A DNA stretch of 64,000 nt from positions 36,321,316-36,385,315 of the forward strand of contig JAVIAB010000092.1 in the NCBI GenBank assembly GCA_032433765.1, in the 5' to 3' direction. Each line of letters begins with the position of its first letter. Position 1 is the stretch's first letter. The DNA comes from Megaustenia siamemsis. Lineage: Eukaryota; Mollusca; Gastropoda; Stylommatophora; Ariophantidae. Shown one piece after another: positions 22,889 through 35,975 of the stretch. The notes under the pieces are model-generated. The model had not been told where the DNA came from. It worked only from the letters and a program-made list of their open reading frames with translations, and did no database searches. Position numbers and translations under genes: made by a program.

Positions 22889-23316
22889 TGACTAACAGAT
22901 CACAAATTTAACGAAATTACCCAATAATTAGGATACGCCGTTGCACATAAATCACAACAAAACGACAGGAAATGGGATGCACCGGATATAAAATTATAAC
23001 TATGACGCGTTTTATGTGTTTTTTAGTGCTTAAAACAGGGAAATTGGCGCGCATTACGTTCAAGATGACAAGTCCGTGGGTGCTCACTCATATGAAGCGG
23101 TAATTCCTCCAAATATATGGTTTGACCAAAATGCCTTAAATTTGTATACTTCAAATAAAGAATATTTAAAACTATACGTTTGTTGGTGAGGAAATGAATG
23201 TACTTCTTGGGACCAAAAAATCACAAGACCATATGCAAAATTTCAGCATTATCAATCAATTGGTTGCAGAGATATGGAATTTTAAACACCTTCAAAATAT
23301 TTTGAAACGACCTATA

Positions 23317-24056
23317 CCACCAGAGTATTGATTGGGAATCCGTGCTGAGACGGCGAGAACTCTCATTACAGCTTCAAACAAATAGAAATTAACACCTGCT
23401 AGGGCGAGCTTGGTTGTACACGCGAGCTACTAGGACCTCCAGTCTCTTTGTCCACTTCTCAAAGCAATTATGAATTTATATGAAGTGTTGTAATATTAAT
23501 CAAGAAGCAATAATATCAACAGCATTGCATGGAAACGCTGTCATATCGAACTTTTAAAACATTTATTAAAATAAAAATACGTATTAAAAAATTAATAAAT
23601 AACTTTATGTAATCAAAATTAGAATAACTTTTTATATTAAAAAAAAAAAAAAAAAACTAAATTGTTTGCAGTAATGTCCATGACCGAAATTTATTTTGTC
23701 TCTAATGTTCACATTTTTATTCATTTATGTTTTTGTCCCTTGTGTTTTGAATCGGCGAGGAAACAGGAGTTGCTTCATGATTTCTTTCAAACATAATCAT
23801 CTGTATTGCTTTTCGTATTTCATTAATTCATCTTCTGTGAGTTTATACTTTTCTCATCTGTTCTTGCGTCAATATTTGTTTTGGGATTCTGTTTGCTGCT
23901 TATCGTCTTCATTAACAGAATGCGAGGCGCGATGGGACAACGAGAAAAGATTGCCTGAATCTGTCGCTATGGGCAGTAAGCAGATAACATGTTTGGCAGA
24001 GATGAATCAAATTGATGTCACAATTTCTGATAAATGAGAGTCTCAGTGAAGCAATC
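23317..24056. other. No gene seen
   Basis: AT-rich, with an A run at 23641-23657. The open frame 23696-24037 has no recognisable domain. Confidence 0.45.
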
Positions 24057-24523
24057 GTTCGTGTGAACTTGTCTATTTAGAACAAGGTATTACGTTCTCT
24101 CCCGATCGAGAAACTATGGTTTGTGTGAACTTGTCTATATAGAACAAGGTATTACGTTCTCTCCCGATGGAGAAACTATGGTTTGTGTGAACTTGTCTTT
24201 TTATAACAAGATATTACGTTCTCTCCCGATCAAGATGTGGTTTGTGTGAACTTGTCTTTTTATAACAAGATATTACGTTCTCTCCCGATCAAGATGTGGT
24301 TTGTGTGAACTTGTCTTTTTATAACAAGATATTACGTTCTCTTCCGATCAAGATGTGGTTTGTGTGAACTTGTCTTTTTATAACAAGATATTACGTTCTC
24401 TTCCGATCAAGATGTGGTTTGTGTGAACTTGTCTTTTTATAACAAGATATTACGTTCTCTTCCGATCAAGATGTGGTTTGTGTGAACTTGTCTTTTTATA
24501 ACAAGATATTAAATTATCTCCCG
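24057..24523. repeat. 59-bp minisatellite, about 8 units
   Basis: The unit contains gtgtgaacttgtctttttat, aacaagatattacgttctct and cccgatcaagatgtggttt. The first two units differ (tatttagaacaaggtatt, gagaaactatgg). Confidence 0.96.
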
Positions 24524-24574
24524 ATCGACGTCTTCTAGTTTCACATAGTCTCAAATAGTTATTTTTTTTCTGGC

Positions 24575-24642
24575 AGCGGGAAAGCAGTAGTGGTAGCAGT
24601 GGTGGTAGCAGTAGTGGTAGCAGTAGTGATATTAGTAGTGGG
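24575..24642. repeat. GTAGCAGTGGTG-type simple repeat
   Basis: Short imperfect units agtagtggtagc. Confidence 0.85.
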
Positions 24643-25043
24643 CAATTCTGATTATAATCCCCGCTTTCCCACTCCCACAACAATATGTACCGATAGTAAA
24701 CAAAAAATATAAACACCATAGTGGTAGTGTGGTTAGATGTACTAATAATGATACAATGAGACTGAAATAAAAGTATAAATTTGTCACATCACTAGATGAT
24801 GTGGCCAGTTGCATGAATCATTTTCATATTCTTTACAACAATCCCTATTGCAGGCCAACAAAGACAGATGGAGTGCAAGCTGTGAGTTGATATACAGACA
24901 CGCTGATCCCATTACCTATCTCTTGTTATTATATGTTTGCAACCATAGCATTAGTTGGGGTTATGGCAAAGAAATGCAAATGAATGCATACAAATGCTAA
25001 GCTGCAGTAAAGCTGGATGTGAGGGGAAAATTGAAAAAGAAAT

Positions 25044-25230
25044 ATAAAAAATGGCTTGATAAAAGTTTTACGTAATTAGTAGACGACACAGATTTGAACG
25101 ACGTTTCGGCCCTTTTACTTACATATCTGTGTGTGCGTGTTGTTTGTTTGTTCCTGCTGAAGGCCTATTGGGCCGAAACGTCGTTCAAATCTGTGTCGTC
25201 TACTAATCATGTAAAGCTTTTACCATACCA
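25044..25230. repeat. Fold-back (inverted repeat) with hammerhead-like core
   Basis: Perfect 38-bp inverted arms lie at 25075-25112 and 25170-25207 (words gtagacgacacagatttgaa and acgacgtttcggccc), with a 57-base loop. Weaker pairing extends outward to about 25044 and 25230 (ataaaagttttac against gtaaagcttttac). Next to the right arm, ctgctga, then aggcctattgggcc, then gaaac resembles a hammerhead ribozyme core: CUGANGA, stem II, GAAA. One core base is changed (A6 to C). Confidence 0.8.
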
Positions 25231-25604
25231 TTTTTTCTATTTTTTTTTTAAATTTCCCCACATTGTATTAGTTGAATGAAGAACCTTGTTAGTGGTTTAT
25301 CAGTTTGACATATTCACACTCCTAATAAAAAGACAGCATTTTAACAAATGATTTGATAGATTGAACTCACACACACACACACAACAATCACAATAAGCGA
25401 ACAATAATATCAATAATAATATAATCAGCTAGAGCCAACGTGGCCTCTCTCCCCAGCCTTATAATGTTCCAATATAGCACCTTAAAGTTAAACAAATTTG
25501 ATATCGCTTGCAACTGGTTGACGTCATATGATGATTCCTTTTTCGCTTACCTCTTGTTTACCCTCCACTGGTGCCATCAACAAGATCTACCCAATTCTCT
25601 TTGC

Positions 25605-28600
25605 CTTTGTTTTTTTTCTCTACTAATCGCCTCAATGTAATTCAACTGTTTTTTCCTACTAATCGTCTCTGTGTAATTCAACTATTTATTCCTACTAATC
25701 GTCTCTGTGTAATTGAACTGTTTTTTTTCTCTACTAATCGTCTCTGTGTAATTCAACTGTTTTTTTTTTCTACTAGTCGTCTCTATGTAATTCGTCTATT
25801 TTTTTCTACTAATCGTCTCAATGTAATTCAACTGTTTTTTTCTACTAATCGCCTCAATGTAATTCAACTGTTTTTTTTCTACTAATTGCCTCAATGTAAT
25901 TCAACTGTTTTTTTCTACTAATCGCCTCAATGTAATTCAACTGTTTTTTTCTACTAATCGCCTCAATGTAATTCAACTGTTTTTTACTACTAATCGCCTC
26001 AATGTAATTCAACTGTTTTTTTTTCTACTAATCGCCTCAATGTAATTCAACTGTTTTTTTCTACTAATTGCCTCAATGTAATTCAACTGTTTTTTTCTAC
26101 TAATCGCCTCAATGTAATTCAACCTTTTTTTTCTACTAATCGCATCAATGTAATTCAACTGTTTTTTTCTACTAATCGCCTCAATGTAATTCAACTGTTT
26201 TTTTCTACTAATCGCCTCAATGTAATTCATCTATTTTTGTTTCTATTAATCGTCTCCATGTAATTCGTCTGTTTTTTTTCTACTAATCGCCTCAATGTAA
26301 TTCAACTGTTTTTTTCTACTAATCGCCTCAATGTAATTAAACTGTTTTTTCTACTAATCGCCTCAATGTAATTCAACTGTTTTTTTCTACTAATCGCCTC
26401 AATGTGATTCAACTGTTTTTTTCTACTAATCGTCTCAATGTAATTCAACTGTTTTTTTCTACTAATCGCCTCAATGTAATTCAACTGTTTTTTCCTATTA
26501 ATCGTCTCTGTGTAATTCAACTGTTTTTTCCTACTAATCGTCTCTGTGTAATTGAACTGTTTTTTTTTTCTCTACTAATCGTCTCTGTGTAATTCAACTG
26601 TTTTTTTTTCTACTAGTCGTCTCTATGTAATTCGTCTATTTTTTTCTACTAATCGTCTCAATGTAATTCAACTGTTTTTTTTCTACTAATCGCCTCAATG
26701 TAATTCGTCTATTTTTTTCTACTAATCGTCTCAATGTAATTCAACTGTTTTTTTCTACTAATCGCCTCAATGTAATTCAACTGTTTTTTTCTACTAATCG
26801 CCTCAATGTAATTCAACTGTTTTTTTTTCTACTAATCGCCTCAATGTAATTAACTGTTTTTTTTCTACTAATCGCCTCAATGTAATTCAACTGTTTTTTT
26901 CTACTAATTGCCTCAATGTAATTCATCTATTTTTTTTTCTATTTATCGTCTCCATATAATTCATCTGTTTTTTATTCTCTACTAATCATGTCAATGTAAT
27001 TCGTTGTTTTTTTGTTCTACTAATCGTCTCTGTGTAATTCGTCTGTTTTTTTTCTACCAATCGTCTCATGTAATTCATCTGTTTTTTTTTTTTTCTATTA
27101 ATCGTCTCAATGTAATTGAACTGTTTTTTTCCTACTAATCGCCTGAATGTAAGTCATCTGTCTTTTTTCTCTAATAATAATAATCATCTCTGTGTAATTC
27201 AACTGTTTTTTTTCTTTCTACTAATCGTCTCTATGTAATTCGTCTGTTTTTTTTTCTACTAATCGTCTCAATATAGTTCATCTGTTTTTTTTTTACTAAT
27301 CGTCTCAATGTAATTCAACAGTTTTTTTTCTACTAATCGTCTCAATGTAATTCAACAGTTTTTTTTTCTACTAATCGTCTCAATGTAATTCAACAGTTTT
27401 TTTTCTACTAATCGTCTCAATGTAATTCAACAGTTTTTTTTCTACTAATCGTCTCAATGTAGTTCGTCTGTTTTTTTTTCTACTAATTGTCTCAATGTAA
27501 TTCAACAGTTTTTTTCCTACTAATCGTCTCAAAGTAATTCAACAGGTTTTTTTCTACTAATTGTCTCAATGTAATTCAACTGTTTTTTTTCTACTAATCG
27601 TCTCAATGTAATTCAACAGTTTTTTTTCTACTAATCGTCTCAATGTAATTCAACAGTTTTTTTTCTACTAATCGCCTCAATGTAATTCAACTGTTTTTTT
27701 CTACTAATCGCCTCAATGTAATTCAACTGTTTTTTTTCTACTAATCGCCTCAATGTAATTCAACTGTTTTTTTTTCTACTAATCGCCTCAATGTAATTCA
27801 ACTGTTTTTTTTTCTACTAATTGCCTCAATGTAATTCAACTGTTTTTTTCTACTAATCGCCTCAATGTTATTCAACTGTTTTTTTTCTACTAATCGCATC
27901 AATGTAATTCAACTGTTTTTTTCTACTAATCGCCTCAATGTAATTCAACTGTTTTTTTCTACTAATCGCCTCAATGTAATTCATCTATTTTTGTTTCTAT
28001 TAATCCTCTCCATGTAATTCGTCTTTTTTTTTTTTCTACTAATCGCCTCAATGTAATTCAACTGTTTTTTTCTACTAATCGCCTCAATGTAATTCAACTG
28101 TTTCTTTCTACTAATCGCCTCAATGTAATTCAACTGTTTTTTTCTACTAATCGTCTCAATGTAATTCAACTGTTTTTTTCTAATAATCGCCTGAATGTAA
28201 TTCAACTGTTTTTTTCTACTAATTGCCTCAATGTAATTCAACTGTTTTTTTCTACTAATCGCCTCAATGTAATTCAACTGTTTTTTTTTCTACTAATCGC
28301 CTCAATGTAATTCAACTGTTTTTTTCTACTAATCGCCTCAATGTAATTCAACTGTTTTTTTCTACTAATCGCCTCAAAGTGATTCAATTGTTTTTTTCTA
28401 CTAATCGTCTCAATGTAATTCAACTGTTTTTTTCTACTAATCGCCTCAATGTAATTCAACTGTTTTTTTCTACTAATTGCCTCAATGTAATTCAACTGTT
28501 TTTTTCTACTAATCGCCTCAATGTAATTCAACTGTTTTTTTTCTACTAATCGCCTCAATGTAATTAACTGTTTTTTTTTTTCTACTAATCGCCTCAATGT

Positions 28601-31600
28601 AATTCAACTGTTTTTTTCTACTAATTGCCTCAATGTAATTCATCTATTTTTTTTTCTATTTATCGTCTCCATATAATTCATCTGTTTTTTATTCTCTACT
28701 AATCATTTCAATGTAATTCGTTGTTTTTTTGTTCTACTAATCGTCTCTGTGTAATTCGTCTGTTTTTTTTCTACCAATCGTCTCATGTAATTCATCTGTT
28801 TTTTTTTTTTTTCTATTAATCGTCTCAATGTAATTGAACTGTTTTTTTCCTACTAATCGCCTGAATGTAAGTCATCTGTTTTTTTTCTCTAATAATAATA
28901 ATCATCTCTGTGTAATTCAACTGTTTTTTCTTTCTACTAATCGTCTCTATGTAATTCGTCTGTTTTTTTTTCTACTAATCGTCTCAATATAGTTCATCTG
29001 TTTTTTTTTTACTAATCGTCTCAATGTAATTCAACAGTTTTTTTTCTACTAATCGTCTCAATGTAATTCAACAGTTTTTTTTCTACTAATCGTCTCAATG
29101 TAATTCAACAGTTTTTTTTTCTACTAATCGTCTCAATGTAATTCAACAGTTTTTTTTCTACTAATCGTCTCAATGTAGTTCGTCTGTTTTTTTTTCTACT
29201 AATTGTCTCAATGTAATTCAACAGTTTTTTTCCTACTAATCGTCTCAATGTAATTCAACAGGTTTTTTTCTACTAATTGTCTCAATGTAATTCAACAGTT
29301 TTTTTTCTACTAATCGTCTCAATGTAATTCAACAGTTTTTTTTCTACTAATCGTCTCAATGTAATTCAACAGTTTTTTTTCTACTAATCGTCACAATGTA
29401 ATTCAACTGTTTTTTTCTACTAATCGTCTCAATATAGTTCATCTGTTTTTTTTTCTACTAATTGTCTCAATGTAATTCAACAGTTTTTTTTCTACTAATC
29501 GCCTCAATGTAATTCAACTGTTTTTTTCTACTAATTGCCTCAATGTAATTCATCTATTTTTTTTTATTTTTATCGTCTCCATATAATTCATCTGTTTTTT
29601 ATTCTCTACTAATCATGTCAATGTAATTCGTTGTTTTTTTGTTCTACTAATCGTCTCTGTGTAATTCGTCTGTTTTTTTTCTACCAATCGTCTCATGTAA
29701 TTCATCTGTTTTTTTTTTTTTTCTATTAATCGTCTCAATGTAATTGAACTGTTTTTTTCCTACTAATCGCCTGAATGTAAGTCATCTGTTTTTTTTCTCT
29801 AATAATAATAATCATCTCTGCGTAATTCAACTGTTTTTTCTTTCTACTAATCGTCTCTATGTAATTCGTCTGTTTTTTTTTCTACTAATCGTCTCAATAT
29901 AGTTCATCTGTTTTTTTTTTACTAATCGTCTCAATGTAATTCAACAGTTTTTTTTCTACTAATCGTCTCAATGTAATTCAACAGTTTTTTTTCTACTAAT
30001 CGTCTCAATGTAATTCAACAGTTTTTTTTCTACTAATCGTCTCAATGTAATTCAACAGTTTTTTTTCTACTAATCGTCTCAATGTAGTTCGTCTGTTTTT
30101 TTTTCTACTAATTGTCTCAATGTAATTCAACAGTTTTTTTCCTACTAATCGTCTCAATGTAATTCAACAGGTTTTTTTTCTACTAATTGTCTCAATGTAA
30201 TTCAACTGTTTTTTTTCTACTAATCGTCTCAATGTAATTCAACAGTTTTTTTTCTACTAATCGTCTCAATGTAATTCAACAGTTTTTTTTCTACTAATCG
30301 CCTCAATGTAATTCAACTGTTTTTTTCTACTAATCGCCTCAATGTAATTCAACTGTTTTTTTTTCTACTAATCGCCTCAATGTAATTCAACTGTTTTTTT
30401 TTCTACTAATCGCCTCAATGTAATTCAACTGTTTTTTTTTCTACTAATCGCCTCAATGTAATTCAACTGTTTTTTTTTCTACTAATTGCCTCAATGTAAT
30501 TCAACTGTTTTTTTCTACTAATCGCCTCAATGTTATTCAAATGTTTTTTTTCTACTAATCGCATCAATGTAATTCAACTGTTTTTTTCTACTAATCGCCT
30601 CAATGTAATTCAACTGTTTTTTTCTACTAATCGCCTCAATGTAATTCATCTATTTTTGTTTCTATTAATCCTCTCCATGTAATTCGTCTTTTTTTTTCTA
30701 CTAATCGCCTCAATGTAATTCAACTGTTTTTTTCTACTAATCGCCTCAATGTAATTCAACTGTTTCTTTCTACTAATCGCCTCAATGTAATTCAACTGTT
30801 TTTTTTCTACTAATCGTCTCAATGTAATTCAACTGTTTTTTTCTAATAATCGCCTGAATGTAATTCAACTGTTTTTTTCTACTAATTGCCTCAATGTAAT
30901 TCAACTGTTTTTTTCTACTAATCGCCTCAATGTAATTCAACTGTTTTTTTTTTCTACTAATCGCCTCAATGTAATTCAACTGTTTTTTTCTACTAATCGC
31001 CTCAATGTAATTCAACTGTTTTTTTCTACTAATCGCCTCAATGTGATTCAATTGTTTTTTCTACTAATCGTCTCAATGTAATTCAACTGTTTTTTTCTAC
31101 TAATCGCCTCAATGTAATTCAACTGTTTTTTTCTACTAATTGCCTCAATGTAATTCAACTGTTTTTTTCTACTAATCGCCTCAATGTAATTCAACTGTTT
31201 TTTTTCTACTAATCGCCTCAATGTAATTCAACTGTTTTTTTCTACTAATTGCCTCAATGTAATTCATCTATTTTTTTTTCTATTTATCGTCTCCATATAA
31301 TTCATCTGTTTTTTATTCTCTACTAATCATTTCAATGTAATTCGTTGTTTTTTTGTTCTACTAATCGTCTCTGTGTAATTCGTCTGTTTTTTTTCTACCA
31401 ATCGTCTCATGTAATTCATCTGTTTTTTTTTTTTTTCTATTAATCGTCTCAATGTAATTGAACTGTTTTTTTCCTACTAATCGCCTGAATGTAAGTCATC
31501 TGTTTTTTTTCTCTAATAATAATAATCATCTCTGTGTAATTCAACTGTTTTTTCTTTCTACTAATCGTCTCTATGTAATTCGTCTGTTTTTTTTTCTACT

Positions 31601-32190
31601 AATCGTCTCAATATAGTTCATCTGTTTTTTTTTTACTAATCGTCTCAATGTAATTGAACAGTTTTTTTTCTACTAATCGTCTCAATGTAATTCAACAGTT
31701 TTTTTTCTACTAATCGTCTCAATGTAATTCAACAGTTTTTTTTCTACTAATCGTCTCAATGTAGTTCGTCTGTTTTTTTTTTCTACTAATTGTCTCAATG
31801 TAATTCAACAGTTTTTTTCCTACTAATCGTCTCAATGTAATTCAACAGGTTTTTTTCTACTAATTGTCTCAATGTAATTCAACAGTTTTTTTTCTACAAA
31901 TCGTCTCAATGTAATTCAACAGTTTTTTTTCTACTAATCGTCTCAATGTAATTCAACAGTTTTTTTTCTACTAATCGTCACAATGTAATTCAACAGTTTT
32001 TTTTCTACTAATCGTCTCAATATAGTTCATCTGTTTTTTTTTCTACTAATTGTCTCAATGTAATTCAACAGTTTTTTTCTACTAATCGTCTCAATGTATT
32101 TCATCTGTTTTTTTTTCCCCTACTAAACGCCTCTGTGTAATTCATCTGTTTTTTTCCGATTAATCGTTTTTATGTAATTCATCTGGGTAA
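25605..32190. repeat. 6.6-kb minisatellite, about 36-bp unit, higher-order repeat
   Basis: The unit is ctactaatcgcctcaatgta, then attcaactg, then a T run of 6-15. There are roughly 180 units. Variants (cgtctc, cgtctctgtg, aacagt, atctat) are not random. Marker units recur: tatcgtctccatataattca at 26944, 28661, 29571 and 31285, and ctaataataataatcatc at 27171, 28889, 29799 and 31513. Spacings are about 1717, 910 and 1714 bp, so a superunit of about 2.63 kb is duplicated. The minus strand reads as LNYIEAISRKKQ repeats with no long coding frame. Confidence 0.97.
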
Positions 32191-32501
32191 CCTCTGATTC
32201 TTCTACTATCAGTTTTCTCTAAGGTTTTCTGAAAAGATCATCATGATCAGAATCACAGACACAGTAGACACTGTCACGCATGACGATCAAGAAACATTTA
32301 GAAAAGGTATAAGCTGCCTTGATCATATTTACACTCTAAGAATTATTCTAGTGGAACATATAGAAAGCATTAATAATTTCTTATAAATGTTATTGACTTC
32401 AACAAATCTTTCGGCAGCGAACAATGAGATTAATTGTGGAACACAATGAGACAACATGGAATACCACAAAGATCGCAAATATGTTTTTTTTTTTTTTTTG
32501 C
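32191..32501. other. No gene seen
   Basis: Anonymous DNA with a T run at 32486-32500. Confidence 0.4.
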
Positions 32502-32680
32502 AGTACAGGGATAGACATTAAGTACAGGGACAGACATTCAGTACAGCGGTAGGCATTCATTACAGGGATAGACATTCAGTACAGGGGTAGGCATTCAGTA
32601 CAGGGATATGCATTCAGTACAGGGGTAGGCATTCAGTACTGGGGTAGACATTTCAGTACAGGGAAAGACATTCATTATGA
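32502..32680. repeat. 19-bp minisatellite
   Basis: Units cagtacagggatagacatt and cagtacaggggtaggcatt, about nine copies. Confidence 0.93.
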
Positions 32681-32819
32681 ACAGATCGCGCCATTATTGA
32701 CACTAAAAACGTAAATACATATGACAGAGATAAACCACTGAAATATATTAATGGAAAGACAGATTTAACGGAAATGATACAGATATGTTTGGTTTCGCTC
32801 ACTTTAATATTGCTACATT

Positions 32820-33590
32820 TAAAAAAAGAAAAACATAAATATGGATGTCTGTTTCATGCTTTCTTGAATAATCACATCAATTTTGTTCATAAAATGTGTT
32901 ATTTGTCTTAGATCTCTCTTTAAAAATCAAATCAGTATGTACCATCAAATTGTTGTCTGTCTTTAAGCTCAATCATAAACAACATCAATTTCTCATATGA
33001 AGTTAATGTTATCATTCGCGCTATAGCCTATATTGAGGTGAACTTCTATCATAAAGTTGCGTCCCACCTTTAGCTTATTCTTAATGGAATAAATGTTTCT
33101 CATAAAGTTTATCGGTCTGCTTCACGTTTCTGTTTCAGAACCATTTCAATATTTCTCACAAAATTGTTCATGCCACTCAAGCTTTTTTCATAAAGCAACA
33201 TCAATGTTCCTTATAAATTGATGTTATGACTCAATCCTTCTTCTACAACGAAATTGATTAGTTTTGCCATAAAGTTGTCTGTCTCTTTCATGTTTTCCTC
33301 TTTGAAATCAATTTTAACGTTTCTTATCAAATTAACTTGTGTGTTGCAAGTTTCTCTCATCGACAAACTACATCATTTTCTCTCATAACTTTAGTTCAGT
33401 CCTTCAAGCTTCACTCATATAAATTATCTTCAAAGTTTCACAAATAAAAGTGATTGTTTTGACCCACACCGTTTCTTATGACTAAACTAATTTCTTTAAC
33501 TTGCAGTCTGTTTTGAGTTTCTGTCATGAACAAATATATTTCCCCAATAATCCTGCTCTAAGCTTCATTCACGCTCCAATTTCTCTCACA
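32820..33590. repeat. Very old, decayed tandem repeat (about 60 bp)
   Basis: Phrases like tttctcataaagttaatgtt, caacatcaatttctcatat and ctgtctttaagctcaatcat recur at roughly 55-65 bp with many changes. It is probably an ancient minisatellite no longer homogenised. Confidence 0.55.
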
Positions 33591-33599
33591 AATTCAATC

Positions 33600-35086
33600 T
33601 CCCGTCTAGTGTTAACACTTTACAGTTAAACCGAACGGACAGGCATGACTACTTCATAAAATGGATCATCCAGATAATACAAGGGCCGAGAAGGATCTGT
33701 GTGATAACGATTTTAAATGATAATTTGGAATAAGTGATATACTAAAGGCATAAATAAAGTGCAGTAGGAAGAACATACATGTAGAAGTGGAGATAGGACA
33801 GGAAGAGTAAGAAGATATATAATCAATGGAATAAACAGAATATGTGTGCAACATATACAATGCAGGGAAATATAAGCCATATGCGTACGATAAATAAGGC
33901 CGGCAGGGAGGAAAATAAACGCAGGGATTGTGTCAGAAAACTAGGACAGCTGTCTCATTGTTATTCCAACGGGCGGATGTTCAGTATCAGGGAATCAAAC
34001 AAGCACATGTACAAAAACTCTCAGACAAAATGCACGTTGTTGGGTACAGACTCAAGCGTTTACTCACATATTTTCAGTCTTTGGTTACAAGTAGTCGCAT
34101 ACACAACCAATCGCTGTGGCAAAAAGCCTACGCACACACATACATATACATACTCACAGAAGTTTATACATACTCACACAGGTTTAGTTTTTAACAAGCC
34201 CACATACACTCACTTCCACAAAGTGCACATTTTGGTTCCAGGCAAAAAAGCCGGCCTTGTGGTCACCCGTCTTGTCTTCGATTTATCGAACGTAAGTGTG
34301 GCGTTAATGTGTGGTTCTTTGCCTTGTCTTGGTAGGAGGGAGGCATTGAAGAGAGGGGGCTCACCTTGCAAGCACTTTGTACCTCACGACTGACCTCTAC
34401 AGAGGTCTATTCTTTATTTCTGAAACACTTAATTTCCAAGTCGATGCTATTTTCAGTAAGAGAAGCCCATGTGCATTATCATTTATCGACCCATTTAGTC
34501 GTTTTAGAACCGTTTTTGTTTTATTGCAAGTAAGTGGTGTATCATGCTGCGGGACAGCGAATAAAGAACACTATGGTATTGATTTTCGATTATTTCAACG
34601 TGTTGCTTCTGTATTTAATAGAATTACCGGTGTCGACTTCCACGACTGGCTATGTCGATACTGATATCGAATTCACAAAATTAGCTGTGACAGGAGTAGA
34701 AAGACTAATCAATATCGATATCACTCACAGCAAATTATTTTAAAAGTATTTCATAAACGACAGACATTGTGAGCACGAGAGTCCAAAAGGGTGAGAGAAG
34801 TCAATAGCCAGACAGTGTAGACAGAAAGTAAGTAGACTGATACATTACAGAGAGAAGGAAACAGCCATAGAATAGACAGATCCATGGGAGGCAAACAGCG
34901 CAGGCAGACAGAGAGGAGTAGATAGTGCAGAAGAAAAGAGAGCAGACAGTCAGGTAATGGTTAGAGACAACATATAGATCATCATATATTAAGCAGACAG
35001 ACAGTAAGACAAAGCGAAAGCAAACAGAAATGGAGCAGATTAATAGCCAACGGTGATTTGTCTTATGGATGCATGAACAAATGGAT
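33600..35086. other. No gene seen
   Basis: Several overlapping open frames (for example 33842-34393 plus) have no recognisable domain. Short ACACATAC-type low complexity occurs at 34125-34180, and CAGACAG-rich DNA at 34800-35010. Confidence 0.4.
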
Positions 35087-35300
35087 TGATGAATGAGTTG
35101 ATGTATAAATGAATGTACTCAGTATACTAAACAAGAATGGATGAATGTACTCAGTATGCTAAACAAGAATGGATGAATGTACTCAGTATACTAAACAATA
35201 ATGGATGGATGTACTCAGTATACTAAACAAGAATGGATGGATGTACTCATTATATTAAAACAAAAATGAGTGGATATATGGATGGAAGTACTCAGTACGC
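35087..35300. repeat. 32-bp minisatellite
   Basis: Units gaatggatgaatgtactcag plus tatactaaacaa, about five copies, the ends diverged. Confidence 0.92.
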
Positions 35301-35494
35301 TAAAAATAGAATGAGCCCTGGCTCACTGAGTAGAGGACGATATTAACGAGCACTAGCCTCTAACGTTATATGCCCTGGTCTATTATATTTCACTATCTAA
35401 GACAAACTATAAGACACCATTTTAAATGCATTATCACTGAATTCTGATACTAGCAATATGCTGGACAGGATCAGATCAGGTCTATTATTACTTG

Positions 35495-35800
35495 TAATAT
35501 TCATATTCATCATCATTATCATCATCATCATATGTCTTACCGCTTGGCGTAGGCGGTCATGCCCTTCCACAATTTTCAATCGACAGTGGATCGTATCAAA
35601 TCTGTTGACCGTTTTCCGTAACATAACACCAAACTATCCAGTATCTTTTCTCTTTGTCATCCGCGATCTTTCTTTCCCTGTATTGTGTCAGGTGTAACCA
35701 AGCATTCCAACTTTCCTCTTCTCATTATGTGCCCGAAAGAAAAAGGTTGTTGCTTCGCTATTGGCAACAAACATTCAACATGTCACTATGCCCTGCATAG
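35495..35800 (-). mobile_element. LINE-C 3' fragment with (ATG)n tail
   Basis: On the minus strand the frame reads VNRFDTIHCRLKIVEGHDRLRQAVRH, followed by the ATG-repeat tail (plus strand tcatcatcattatcatcatc). Upstream DNA matches a membrane-distal RT tail with frame breaks. It is the same family as 18204-18360. Confidence 0.75.
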
Positions 35801-35859
35801 ATTTCTGAGAATTTGTTAAAGCTAGATCTGTCTGCTCTTTGATATTATCGTGCCCACTC

Positions 35860-35874
35860 TATCTCTCTCTCTCT

Positions 35875-35906
<32 letters not shown>

Positions 35907-35975
35907 TACTTCTTTACTTCTTTCTTTCTTTCTTTCTTTTCTTTATTTCCTTCTTTCTTTATTTTTTTCATTCTC
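35860..35975. repeat. (CTTT)n / pyrimidine microsatellite
   Basis: ctttctttctttctttcttt run with ttactt variants. Confidence 0.95.

Larger units (their letters stand above)
20864..23314 (-). mobile_element. Tc1/mariner-superfamily DNA transposon, about 2.45 kb
   Basis: The outer ends are inverted repeats of about 14 bp: ttggtcgtttcaaa at 20864 and, inverted, taggtcgtttcaaa ending at 23314. Both are flanked by TA (20862-20863 and 23315-23316), the TSD of this superfamily. It encodes a transposase on the minus strand (21612-22888). The 750 bp between the left end and the transposase stop contain an unexplained plus-strand open frame (20883-21194). The short TIRs and the TA rule make the boundaries plausible but not proven. 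Confidence 0.75.

Noticed and set aside
25605..32190. CRISPR array
   Set aside because: Repeats are directly adjacent with no unique spacers, unit length varies through T runs, and the window is eukaryotic.
33842..34393. 183-aa open frame as a host gene
   Set aside because: No domain, low-complexity ACACATAC segment inside, overlapping competing frame; indistinguishable from chance.
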